Assembly: GCA_035623275.1 (NCBI GenBank) | Contig: DASPTT010000114.1 | Span: 1-64,000, forward strand | Source of the DNA: DASPTT01 sp035623275 | Lineage (GTDB): Bacteria; Actinomycetota; Acidimicrobiia; Acidimicrobiales; UBA8190 | Length of the DNA: 64,000 nt | Direction: 5' to 3' | Shown here: positions 7,696 through 15,861 of the stretch, in pieces | Numbering within the stretch: position 1 is the stretch's first letter | How the letters are laid out: each line of letters begins with the position of its first letter | The notes under the pieces: generated by a model | The model's database searches: none | What the model saw: only the letters and a program-made list of their open reading frames with translations | What the model was told of the DNA's origin: nothing | Made by a program: the position numbers and the translations under genes

Positions 7696-9213
7696 TCAAA
7701 CGTCCCGCCCCCCCGGGGGGACCGCCCCGTTCGCGGCCGAAAGGTCGCGTTCCTCGGATCCCGCTCCCCATGTCAGAAGCGATCGCCTCCCATGTGTCTC
7801 CAGCAATGGCATCGACGGAAGCTGATCCGTCTCCTTCGATTCGGCCGCGAGGTTGGCGATCGGAGACTCAGCCGATCCTATGCACCCGAACATGAACAAG
7901 ACGAGCACGGCGAACCTCACCAGAACATCGCCCTCGACCATGTGACGAGTGACCTCTTCACCGTCGCCGTGCCACGAGAGGAGCATCGAGACCAACCCTG
8001 CCGCCACCAGGATGGCGAAGAACTTCCATTCCGGGCGTTTGTAGATCCCACGCCATACTCCCAGGACCAGCGCAGCGAGTGCCAAGCCGATGACGACAAA
8101 GCGGTTGGGGATGAGGACATCCTCGACAACGTTGAGCGGATGCGTAACCTGTGAGGCATAGAAGGAGAGTTGCCCTTCTGCGTCGTCGTAGGTCAGTCGG
8201 GGCGAGGCGAAAGGAGCCGTGAGATCGTATCCCGGATGGGTCACCAGAAAGAAGATGTAAGTCGAGCCCGCATCGTGCTCAAACCAGCTGTGCAGGGCAC
8301 CGAAGGAGGGATCATTCAAATCGATACCCACGACCTTGGCATCGATCTTCTTCGGAGGTCGTGGCGTTGAGCGGGCCTGCTGTTCCACCAGGGCGGCGTC
8401 GGGCATCCCGTGCGCAGCGAACCACGCCACCCGATCGGGAAACGGGAAGACCCGGACGAAGAGGGCGTGCTCGACGTTGATCACGTTCCGATGCGCATGG
8501 AGCGCTCCAGCTTCAGCAAAGACGGTGATTCCGAGCAGCGACAGGCCCACCAAAGTCCAGCGTCGAGTCTCTTCCCATCGGTTGCGGAGGGCGGCCACAA
8601 TGCCCATGGAGGACAACCCTGCACCTTCCATCGTCCTGTAAATGCCGACGCCGACGAGGGCAGCTGCAACGACCATGACCTCCCAGATGTCGGCGTCTCG
8701 CAGCTCGACGTAGGCGGCGACCGAGAGCGTGAGCACGACGAAGCGAGGCCAGGTGAATCGCCAGATCACCCACAACGCGGCTGCGCACGCCATGGCGGCC
8801 GCAGAGAGCGACAGACTCTCAGAGAGGACACTCCAGTCCCATTGAACAACGAGAGGGGCGGTGGCGAAGGCAAGTACAGCCCAGCCCATCAGAACCGCTC
8901 GCCAGTCCCACCGGACGAGTCGAGCAACCGTGATGGAGAGGGCGCTCCAGGCGAGGGCAGCCAATATGGCTTGGACGATGCCAAAGGTCCGGTAGGAGCC
9001 ACTCAACTTCAGCAGTACGGGAACGCCAGGCGCGCGGGCACCCCACCACAGTTGCGCCGTAAGCCATCCATGCTGCGAAACGGCGTGGTAATCAACGCTG
9101 TCCTGCCAAACCCCTGCCGGGTTTTCGACAGCCTCCCAGATGCGAAAAAGCGCAATAGCAGCGCATCCAAGGAGTAGCAGGACGAGCACGATGAAGTGTC
9201 GTCGTCCCACCAC
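7696..9213 (-). CDS. Multi-pass membrane protein, GT-C/GT39-like
   Basis: 505 aa from a GTG start, with roughly ten hydrophobic helices. The first extracytoplasmic loop has 'WQDSVDYHAVSQHGW' and then 'RAPGVPVLLKLSGS'. This recalls the Asp-Tyr and Arg-Pro-Gly pattern of GT-C membrane glycosyltransferases, but I cannot assign a substrate. A large loop near residues 230-340 carries 'HDAGSTYIFFLVTHPGYDL'. The C-terminal 60 residues are polar. Base composition is visibly less GC-rich than kdp or the genes after 20 kb. It lies 43 nt ahead of kdpD on the same strand. Function unknown. Confidence 0.7.
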   Translation of the reverse strand: MVGRRHFIVLVLLLLGCAAIALFRIWEAVENPAGVWQDSVDYHAVSQHGWLTAQLWWGARAPGVPVLLKLSGSYRTFGIVQAILAALAWSALSITVARLVRWDWRAVLMGWAVLAFATAPLVVQWDWSVLSESLSLSAAAMACAAALWVIWRFTWPRFVVLTLSVAAYVELRDADIWEVMVVAAALVGVGIYRTMEGAGLSSMGIVAALRNRWEETRRWTLVGLSLLGITVFAEAGALHAHRNVINVEHALFVRVFPFPDRVAWFAAHGMPDAALVEQQARSTPRPPKKIDAKVVGIDLNDPSFGALHSWFEHDAGSTYIFFLVTHPGYDLTAPFASPRLTYDDAEGQLSFYASQVTHPLNVVEDVLIPNRFVVIGLALAALVLGVWRGIYKRPEWKFFAILVAAGLVSMLLSWHGDGEEVTRHMVEGDVLVRFAVLVLFMFGCIGSAESPIANLAAESKETDQLPSMPLLETHGRRSLLTWGAGSEERDLSAANGAVPPGGRDV

Positions 9214-9403
9214 AGCCGTCGCCTCCCGCTTACTTCGCCAAGCCGACTTCCCCTCTCACAGCGTAGGCGAGGCACCCTGACCGATAATGCGCGAAACCAT
9301 GTCGAGGCCCGGCGGGAAGCTCCGGCCAGATCAGGAGCTCCGAAACCGCTACGGACCAGCCACCGGCCTTCACAGGGTCGTCAACAGGACGGCTGTGGCC
9401 CCT

Positions 9404-9691
9404 TCACTTCGTCGATTGGGTCGTCCTTTTATCGGATCCGCCTATTTCCGTCTCGGTCACTTCGAGGATCTTCTGCGCAAGCTGGGTCGAAGTGGAGACG
9501 AGTTGCTCGGTCATCTTGAAGGCCGAGTCAATGATCTTGCGGCGGGGTCCCTCGTCGGCGCCCAAATGAGGGAACACACTGTCGACGGTGTCGGCGAACC
9601 TCCGCAACGCCTCAAGCGACGCGGTCCCGGCCTCCTCGATCGAGTCCATGAGGCGTGCGGTTCCGCCTTCTTTGCCTTGGGTAACAGCCAT
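9404..9691 (-). CDS. Small helical protein, phasin-like
   Basis: 95 aa. I chose ATG 9691 because a strong GGAGG/GGAGGAA stretch lies just upstream ('MAVTQGKEGGTARLMDSIEE'). The frame continues upstream, but with low-quality composition. The protein is predicted almost wholly amphipathic helix ('RRFADTVDSVFPHLG', 'FKMTEQLVSTSTQLAQKILE'), as in phasins and related granule- or membrane-surface proteins. The family call rests only on shape. It begins a run of small leftward genes (9.4-11 kb) of stress-protein type. Confidence 0.65.
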   Translation of the reverse strand: MAVTQGKEGGTARLMDSIEEAGTASLEALRRFADTVDSVFPHLGADEGPRRKIIDSAFKMTEQLVSTSTQLAQKILEVTETEIGGSDKRTTQSTK

Positions 9692-10157
9692 GTCGTTCCT
9701 CCCCTCCTCTGCTTCTCCAAACCCACGGTGGCAACGTCTCGCTGGCACGCACAGGGGCTTTCGACCGTTCGACGCACTGCAGCTGGGCGAGCACGAAACG
9801 TGAACCAATCGCCCCAAGGTGGCATCGAGATCTGGGCCGAAGACCTCGACACCGAGGTCAGCATGACCCGGGTCGAGCTCGAGCTCGGCCGCAAGGGCTC
9901 GCCGACTTCGACCTCGACGTCCCCACCCAGGTGGTCGAGGCCGCCGGCGGCTTGTGGCGCCACGGCACCCAGTCGCCGAAGGACAGTAGGAGCCCAACGA
10001 GGACCGCCAGGCTGGACGATCCTACCGAGGAGCGGAAAAGCCCCTCTATGATCCGGGCCCCTTGCTCGCGAAGGCCCAAATGCTGGGCGATGTCATCTTG
10101 GATCCGATGGTTTGCATCGCGCCTCGCACTCTGTACGGAGGTGTCGAGGTCGTTGCG
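9692..10157. other. Intergenic region with in-frame extension of SHOCT-like gene
   Basis: No confident gene. On the minus strand, directly after the TAG of the SHOCT-like gene and in the same frame, 100 codons stay open down to 9858. They contain 'ANHRIQDDIAQHLGLREQ' and a hydrophobic 'SSLAVLVGLLLSFGDW'. The only start codon is a TTG at 10079. It may be a remnant of a longer protein or a small membrane ORF. The plus strand also shows short protein-like fragments ('IEIWAEDLDTEVSMTRVELE') broken by a frameshift near 9895. Confidence 0.3.
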
Positions 10158-10433
10158 CTACTCGTCGGTGCCAGCCCCAGCAGCCCGGTCTTCGTCCGTG
10201 AGTTCCTGGCTGGGGATGTTGAGTTCCGCCATCGCCGCAGTGAGGTCCTCTTCCTCCAGCTCTTCGGGTGGAATCCCGGTGTGTTCTTCGACTTGCTTCG
10301 CTTGGGCCTGCGACATCTTGTGCGCACCGAATGCGACCATCCCGCCTACGAGCACAATCCGGCGTCTCCTCACGCGCCTCCGCCGACGACGCGCTACCCC
10401 TGCGACCGGACCCAACCCCCGTCTCCTCAACAT
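10158..10433 (-). CDS. SHOCT-like small basic membrane protein
   Basis: 91 aa from ATG 10433, preceded by GGGAGGAG. An Arg-rich N-terminus ('RRRRRRVRRRRIVLVGG') leads into a short hydrophobic stretch. A 35-residue C-terminal domain contains 'KQVEEHTGIPPEELEEEDL', resembling the short C-terminal (SHOCT-type) domain of many actinobacterial membrane proteins. Function unknown. The TAG stop is followed in frame by 100 open codons (see the preceding intergenic entry). Confidence 0.7.
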   Translation of the reverse strand: MLRRRGLGPVAGVARRRRRRVRRRRIVLVGGMVAFGAHKMSQAQAKQVEEHTGIPPEELEEEDLTAAMAELNIPSQELTDEDRAAGAGTDE

Positions 10434-10605
10434 GTGTCCGCTCCTCCCTGTTCGCCGCCACGTCGGTACTTTGTCTCCACAATCGACGATTAGCCGCGAT
10501 CCCCAATCCTTTGTAGGGGCGAAAGTCCCCAGCCCCATGGCGAGGCCGGTGAGTGTCCGGGGCCTCTAAGGACGCTGGCCAGGGTCCGCGCCGTCGGGTA
10601 GCCCG

Positions 10606-10926
10606 CTACTCCTCGGACAGCGCATCCTCGGCGACGGCAATGGCCAACCCAAGTGCCTCGGTGATGTTGGTGGCCGCTGACATGGTGCGGGCAGTCCCGA
10701 TGATGGGAGCGACCGCGACCAGGACATCCTGCACTCGCTCGAGGGTGACCCCAGCCTCCACGGCGACGCCAACGTGTGCGAGGTAGGAGATAGGGCGAGC
10801 ATCGACGGCAGCTAGCGCTGCCAGACGAACGAGTACCAGCTCGTCGGGAGAAAGACTGCATCGAGCCACCGACTCGGCGGTCATGGCGCCAATGGTGTCG
10901 AGGACCGGGGTCTCACCTGCTGGCAT
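10606..10926 (-). CDS. Carboxymuconolactone decarboxylase (AhpD-like) family protein
   Basis: 106 aa from ATG 10926 with AAAGGAG 6 nt upstream. An all-helical CMD-type sequence: 'LSPDELVLVRLAALAAVD', 'SYLAHVGVAVEAGVTLE' and 'QDVLVAVAPIIGTARTM'. The usual redox CxxC of AhpD is absent. The only Cys is in 'VARCSLSPDEL', so it is more likely a non-redox CMD member. In Acidimicrobiia such proteins are often near stress genes. Substrate unknown. Confidence 0.8.
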   Translation of the reverse strand: MPAGETPVLDTIGAMTAESVARCSLSPDELVLVRLAALAAVDARPISYLAHVGVAVEAGVTLERVQDVLVAVAPIIGTARTMSAATNITEALGLAIAVAEDALSEE

Positions 10927-11047
10927 GGCACGCTCCTTTGGTTGTCTTGTCACCCGACGTTTCCAGGCGAGCGTGATCCCAAGCCAGGGACCAAGGTCAC
11001 GACTTGCCCAAGCTCTTGCGGGCGACGTCTGAGCGACCTCGGCGACC

Positions 11048-11104
11048 ACTCGGGAATGCCGAGGGGGCGTGCCCCCTCGGATCCACGGCCGGGGCCAGGC
11101 CACG
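11048..11104. repeat. Hairpin-bearing intergenic repeat, copy 1
   Basis: CCGAGGGGGC (11059-11068) and GCCCCCTCGG (11071-11080) form a 10-bp perfect inverted repeat with a 2-nt loop. The following 30 bases align closely with 15105-15136. Both copies share an ATGCCG block followed by GCCCCCTCGGAT and then CGGGGC...AGGCCA. It lies upstream of the CMD gene and may act as a terminator for neighbours or be a mobile intergenic repeat. Confidence 0.5.
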
Positions 11105-11206
11105 GGCCTCCAACCGATCGGGAACGGCGAAAGAGCTGCCGTGGCCTGGTGCCCCCCAGCACCCGTACGAAGCACTGGCTAGATCCGCTCCCCGACTTGG
11201 CCGAAG

Positions 11207-12280
11207 CTAGCTCGGCAGGACCAGGCCAGGATCTCGGAGCAAGCTCTGATACTCCGCCGAAGGACGAAGATCGAGATGTGCCAATCGGTTGAACAGGGCC
11301 TTGTAGAACCGCTTTTGCCACCGTCTCTTGCCGAGGGAGGGCAGGGCCACGAGGTCGATGTGGTCGCGGTCGTGGAGGAGCTGGTAGTACCACCCGCCTG
11401 AAACGTACCCGGCTGCATCGTTGATGACACCGCGTACTGGGTGGTCGCCAGCGATTCGCGGATACATCTGTGAGTACGTGGAGACCAAGCCGTCATTTGG
11501 CCACCAATCCTCGGCGTTGAACGACGGAAAGAAGGGGGTCTCGAACTCCGCCTGCCCGACGTAGAGTGCCGACGGGATGAGAAAGGGGTTCATCCCTGGC
11601 TGAGGATAGGCATGATTCAAGAAGACCCCGCTCATCGTCTTCTCGGTCACGTAGTTCGGCAGATCCTCTCCACCCCTCAAGCCGAGGCCCCATTGGTCCA
11701 GGTGGAAGTCGTAGGCGCGAGTGAGGCGATCGCCGGTGGCGCGCAGCATCGTCTCGATGGCATGACCCAGGTGGCCGGCGGCCCCCTCCTTCTTCACGAG
11801 GCCGGTCACGGGGTCACAACCGAAGAAGTACGTCGCGGTGGTGCCATTCAGGACGCCGGAGAGCGAGCTGATCGAGGCGACCCAGCGGTCGGTCGAATCC
11901 CAGTCGAAGAAGTCTTCGGCCAGCAGCTGCTGGAGCAGGACGGCGGTAGACGCACCCATGCTGTGACCGACGAGATGCACCGGCCGTTTTGCGGACCAGG
12001 TGGGGTGGAATGCCGACTCATAGGTCCGCCCGTACCGGGCGTGGCCGGCCTCGGCCGCGTGAGCACCTCCGTAATCGACCCGACCCCCCTTGATTTGGAA
12101 GGCGAGTTCGCAGGCCCGGTCGTGGAGGCTGCTGATCGGTCCGACGCTCGCCTCATACCGGGGAAGGCGTGACCGTACGGAATGCCCCGTGCCCCAGTAG
12201 GGGAAGCCGCCGCCGAGCAGCTCACTCGCACCCCAGCCGAAGAGGCCGTGGACCAGGACGATCGGACAGTCGTTGGTCAT
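11207..12280 (-). CDS. Lipase / alpha-beta hydrolase (family I.5-like)
   Basis: 357 aa from ATG 12280. It opens 'MTNDCPIVLVHGLFGWG' (oxyanion-hole HG segment). The nucleophile elbow is 'LVGHSMGAS' near residue 105. Long insertions ('GVLNGTTATYFFGCDPVTG', 'NHAYPQPGMNPFLI') resemble the Zn-binding thermophilic and staphylococcal triacylglycerol lipases. 'DGLVSTYSQMYPRIAG' and 'HDRDHIDLVALP' likely carry the acid and the catalytic His. No signal peptide is visible from this start. The frame is open further upstream but without a plausible N-terminus. Confidence 0.82.
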   Translation of the reverse strand: MTNDCPIVLVHGLFGWGASELLGGGFPYWGTGHSVRSRLPRYEASVGPISSLHDRACELAFQIKGGRVDYGGAHAAEAGHARYGRTYESAFHPTWSAKRPVHLVGHSMGASTAVLLQQLLAEDFFDWDSTDRWVASISSLSGVLNGTTATYFFGCDPVTGLVKKEGAAGHLGHAIETMLRATGDRLTRAYDFHLDQWGLGLRGGEDLPNYVTEKTMSGVFLNHAYPQPGMNPFLIPSALYVGQAEFETPFFPSFNAEDWWPNDGLVSTYSQMYPRIAGDHPVRGVINDAAGYVSGGWYYQLLHDRDHIDLVALPSLGKRRWQKRFYKALFNRLAHLDLRPSAEYQSLLRDPGLVLPS

Positions 12281-12649
12281 GTCGCCCCCCGTTGCTGCTA
12301 GCCGAGCGCCCGGCGTGGCCTCCTCCTCGCTGCACTCGGCGGAGAGGGGTGAGCAGCCCGCCCGGGGCCACGCTGGGCACCAGCCACAGCCATCGTGCGC
12401 GCCTGCGGCGACGAGGGGGCCAGAGGAGAAGGTCCTGGGCGTCGTGCGCTGGTCGCCGCCAGCCACCCTTTCCGCTCAGGATCGCTCCGGGAGCCGCGAA
12501 TACCGTCGCCCGGCCCGCCGGCCAGGCGGCGCTGCATCGGCACTTCTCGGTCGCGACATTCAGATACATAATTGGCCGGGAATGGTGATCATGTGCGCGG
12601 GTGCGACGCAAGAGCGTCCATCTCGTGCAATGACAGAAAGATGAGGGGA
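12281..12649. other. Intergenic region upstream of lipase
   Basis: Non-coding as far as I can see. An AT-richer patch at about 12553-12575 contains AATTATGTATCTG on the minus strand, a plausible promoter for the lipase with a long leader. No repeats or RNA gene were recognised. Confidence 0.3.
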
Positions 12650-12812
12650 GCAGCCGCGACATCTGCTTCCTGATCGGCGACCGTGATAAGAAGTCCACAC
12701 GCGACTTCGACACCACCTTTGCCGTCAAGGCATCAGGATCCCGAAGATGCCGGTGCCAGCGCCGATGGCAACGCAATCGGCGCTCGCTTCGTCCACACCT
12801 CCGCCCCGAAGT
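12650..12812 (+). pseudogene. Transposase integrase-core relic
   Basis: Translation gives 'FLIGDRDKKSTRDFDTTF'. After a shift it gives 'IRIPKMPVPAPMATQSA', and after a further shift 'ARFVHT'. This matches, piece by piece, the integrase-core stretch I know from IS481/IS3-type transposases (FLIRDRDxKFT..FD, then GIRIxKTPVxAPxANAxAERFV). At least two frameshifts separate the pieces, and only about 50 residues survive. It is a dead insertion-sequence fragment next to the methyltransferase gene and marks past DNA turnover here. Confidence 0.65.
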
Positions 12813-13548
12813 GAGCCCGAGGGTGACTGATCGTGGGTCCGACCACGAGCCGATCCCCAGTGGGTACTACGACATCGTCTACCGTCGCCGTCGGGGCATC
12901 CAGAGCAAGTGGCACCATCTGAAATTCAGACGTGTCATCGAGGAGATGGAGGGCTATCAGCGGCACCTTGATGTCGGCTGTGGGCCGGGGACGCTGACCG
13001 GGTTGCTCGACGACCGCTTCCTCTCGACGGGAATAGACATCTCCACGACTCAGATTGAATACGCGCGCCGCGTGTACGGGAGCGAGTCGAAGCACTTCTT
13101 CGCCCTCCCTGTGCGCGCGCTACCGGACGTTTGCCGCGACTACGACGTGGCGACCCTCGTCGAAGTGGTCGAGCACCTGGCTTCCGCCGAACTGGACGAT
13201 GTACTCCGAGCGACGATCGAGCGGCTGCGACCGGGCGGGAAGCTCGTCGTGACGACACCGAACTTCCGCAGCGCGTGGCCGCTCGTGCAGCGGCTCATCA
13301 GCCGCTTCGGCCCGGTGAACTACGCTCCCCTGCACATCAACCACTTCACGTTGCGCCGTCTGCAGGAGCTGCTCGAGGACCTCGGGCTCAAGGACGTGAG
13401 CGTCCGTCGGTATCTCGTGCTGGCCCCGTTCGCGGCGGCGCTCAGTTGGCGGCTGGCGGACATACTCGCCCGTCTTGAGCGCGGCCCAATCGAGCGGGTG
13501 GCGGGGCTCCTGCTCCTCGCCACCGGAAGCAAGCCCGGGGATGATTAG
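12811..13548 (+). CDS. Class I SAM-dependent methyltransferase
   Basis: 245 aa from a GTG start. The SAM-binding motif I is 'LDVGCGPGTLTGLL' near residue 53. Motif II/III are 'ATLVEVVEHLASAELDD' and 'LRPGGKLVVTTPNF', giving the UbiE/UbiG-like fold. The C-terminal part ('RFGPVNYAPLHINHFTLRRL') resembles methyltransferases acting on lipid-linked or polyketide substrates, but the substrate cannot be read from sequence. The start lies at the end of a transposase relic, so the true start could be slightly downstream. It stands alone. Confidence 0.85.
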   Translation: MSPRVTDRGSDHEPIPSGYYDIVYRRRRGIQSKWHHLKFRRVIEEMEGYQRHLDVGCGPGTLTGLLDDRFLSTGIDISTTQIEYARRVYGSESKHFFALPVRALPDVCRDYDVATLVEVVEHLASAELDDVLRATIERLRPGGKLVVTTPNFRSAWPLVQRLISRFGPVNYAPLHINHFTLRRLQELLEDLGLKDVSVRRYLVLAPFAAALSWRLADILARLERGPIERVAGLLLLATGSKPGDD

Positions 13549-13622
13549 CGACGCCGCGTCAACGCGGTAGCCAGCCATGCGGCGGCCCGGTCGCGATTTC
13601 CCTCGCCGGGGCGCGGGGATCC

Positions 13623-14891
13623 CTATCCAAAGGGAACGGTGACGGGACCCGGCAGGCGTTGGTAGACGGCGAAGAAGTCACGGTCGTCGGGGACCAGGTA
13701 GCGATCAACGGACTGCATGGGCTGGGGTTCGACCATCGTCGGGTCGAGACCGACTTCGTGGCTGTAGGTGATCAAGGTGTGCCATTCCGGGTTGATGTCG
13801 AGCTCCATCGCCTGCACTGCACCGACGTACTGGAGGATCTTCGCCAGGGTGATCACCGTCTGGCCGTCGGCGACGACGTAGATGAGGTTGCCGCGACTGT
13901 CGATGCCAACGCCGGTACGCCAGACACGGGTGCGGCCGCCGAGGGTGTACCCCCACTGCGGACTGTCGGGGTTTTCGTTCAACGCGGGGTTGAGTTGCCC
14001 GTTCCAGACGATCGGAGCCAGGCTCTGGCGTGCCCACGCCACGTTCGGCCCCGCATTCGGACCGCCGCTCCAGTTCACGATGGCGACGTTGCCATTGGTA
14101 TAGCCAATGAGCGTGGCGTTACCGTCCTTCAGCGGCTCGTTCATGAGACCATTGTCGGTCGAGCCATTATTGCCGTCCGTGTAGGTGAAGCCGCCGTTGA
14201 AGGTCGCGAGCAGCCGCCAGCGCTGGTCGTAGGGGACCATCATCGGCCCACGGACGGCTGCGTTCGGCGGCTCGTAGCGGCCCGGGTAATAGCCGATCGC
14301 GGTGCGTGTATGGTCGAACCAGGCGACGTAGGCGACGATCGACGGATAGTCGGTCTCGGGGCGAAAGGTCGTCACCAGCACGGGGGGGCCACCGTCGACC
14401 AAGGGGCCGGTCGGATTCCAAACGCCTTCGCCGGGCAGCGGCTGCGCGAATACCGGCTTGATCGGCGGCGGCCAGGCGGCGGCCTGAGTCGTCGGCGGCA
14501 CCTGCAGCCCGACCGCCGGCAACTTCTTCAGCTGCGGCCCGCCCTTCTTCGGCGCATGGGCGCTGTAGTAGATGCGCTCGATCTCGTCGGCCAGCCAGTT
14601 GCCGAACGGTACGTCATGTCTCACCCATTCGACGCTGCGTATGTTCCACGACAGGCTCGTGGGCTGCAGCATCCAGGTCGTATACGAAACGATCGCCCAT
14701 AACAGGAGAACGAGGAAGGGCGCCGCGATCAGAAGGCGCCGGCGTCGTCGCCTGCGCCTGACCGCAGGCTCGCGCCGCAGCTCCTTGGGCGCCGCACCCG
14801 GGGCGAGGGGCGCCGAGCCGGGCGACGGCTCAGCCGCATCCGTCGGAGCACTCACACCAGGACCACCGCCAGACTGCTGTTGATGGTCCAT
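13623..14891 (-). CDS. Phosphodiester glycosidase (NAGPA-like) family membrane protein
   Basis: 422 aa. ATG 14891 is preferred over 14900 because GAGG lies 9 nt before it and touches the other. A Pro/Gly-rich cytoplasmic N-terminus and a nine-Arg run precede one membrane helix ('LLIAAPFLVLLLWAIVSY'). The outside domain contains 'RLLATFNGGFTYTDGN', 'NVAIVNWSGG', 'RTGVGIDSRGNLIYVVAD' and 'AMELDINPEWHTLITY', the pattern of NAGPA/DUF2233 proteins. Family members cleave or bind exposed sugar phosphodiesters. The exact role here is unknown. Confidence 0.8.
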   Translation of the reverse strand: MDHQQQSGGGPGVSAPTDAAEPSPGSAPLAPGAAPKELRREPAVRRRRRRRRLLIAAPFLVLLLWAIVSYTTWMLQPTSLSWNIRSVEWVRHDVPFGNWLADEIERIYYSAHAPKKGGPQLKKLPAVGLQVPPTTQAAAWPPPIKPVFAQPLPGEGVWNPTGPLVDGGPPVLVTTFRPETDYPSIVAYVAWFDHTRTAIGYYPGRYEPPNAAVRGPMMVPYDQRWRLLATFNGGFTYTDGNNGSTDNGLMNEPLKDGNATLIGYTNGNVAIVNWSGGPNAGPNVAWARQSLAPIVWNGQLNPALNENPDSPQWGYTLGGRTRVWRTGVGIDSRGNLIYVVADGQTVITLAKILQYVGAVQAMELDINPEWHTLITYSHEVGLDPTMVEPQPMQSVDRYLVPDDRDFFAVYQRLPGPVTVPFG

Positions 14892-15257
14892 GAGTGACAT
14901 CCTCAGGTTCGATTGAGTAAGACACGAAGAAAGGTACGCGGTTCGCCGATCGCCTCGCCACCTTTGGATCGCCGCCGTCTGTGAGTCCGCCACCGCCTCT
15001 GCCCCCTCACCTGCCGGGCAAAGGTGGTTGACGGACCGCTCGCTATTCTCGGCTTCGTTGCGCAGGCCACGAGTTAGCCAACTGCTCGACTATGCCGGTG
15101 GCCTGCCCCCTCGGATACACCGTCGGGGCAGGCCAGAACGCCGGAACCGCCCTGGATCGCCCAAGCGGCCGTCGTTTGCGTGCGGGTGACCGCTGGGCTG
15201 CGGCGACCTCACCAGGCACATCCAGGGCGCTCAGGACCCGCTCATCAGGCTGGTCTT
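14892..15257. repeat. Intergenic region with hairpin repeat, copy 2
   Basis: No gene. TGGCCTGCCCC (15099-15109) and GGGGCAGGCCA (15125-15135) form an 11-bp perfect stem with a 15-nt loop. The segment 15086-15136 is a diverged copy of the element at 11048-11104, sharing the GCCCCCTCGGAT core. It lies between two divergent genes, so it is not an ordinary terminator of either. Confidence 0.5.
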
Positions 15258-15591
15258 GTGAATGGCGTGCGGAGGATCGACGGGGAGCACCCGTCGTCCC
15301 TCATCGGCGCCCGCCTTCTCGTCTTCGTGCCCTTTCTTCTCCTGGTGGCGGCGGTCGCCTCTGGCTGCGGAGGAAGCCAGACCGGCACCGTTGAAGGCCG
15401 TGTGATCTTCAAGGAAGGCACGACGAGTCGCTAGGGGAGCAACAGCACGTTGCAACTGAGTCCCGCCGGGTACGGGAACCTACACCTTCAATGACCTGAC
15501 TCTCAGCCCCTGCGTAGGGAGAGTGATCGTTCGATCCGGCCAAACGATCCACCACGATGTGATCTGCACGCCAGCGATAGCTGCCGCGTGA
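15258..15591 (+). pseudogene. Broken lipoprotein with carboxypeptidase-regulatory-like domain
   Basis: From GTG 15258 the frame gives a lipoprotein signal ('LLVFVPFLLLVAAVASGC') and 'GTVEGRVIFKEGTTSR', then a TAG at 15432-15434. Beyond it the same frame reads 'GSNSTLQLSPAGYG'. After a +1 shift near 15477 it continues 'TYTFNDLTLSPCVGRVIVRS' to 'TIHHDVICTPAIAAA' and a TGA at 15589-15591. Together these pieces make one beta-sandwich (CarboxypepD_reg-like) lipoprotein interrupted by a nonsense and a frameshift change. The Cys pair around 'SPCVG...VICTP' fits a surface domain. Confidence 0.6.
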
Positions 15592-15861
15592 GCCCATTAC
15601 CCTCACCCCATCCCCCGAACCGCGCGGGATCACGCTCGGACGGCGTCATAGGGCGGGTGGCCGGAGAGGCCGGGGGCCGCTGCATCAGCACATATGGGAT
15701 GGCGTCGCGTCGATTCTCTGGGACCCCCAGGAACGTCTCCTGCCTCTCTCGTTCAACGGCAGTGCCTGCGCACAGGGTCCGGCTTTGCCAGCCCGGCAAC
15801 CGACGTTCAATAGCATGAGGTCGCGGGGAGGGGGCCGGAAGGAGGGCCTGTCCTCCTACCG

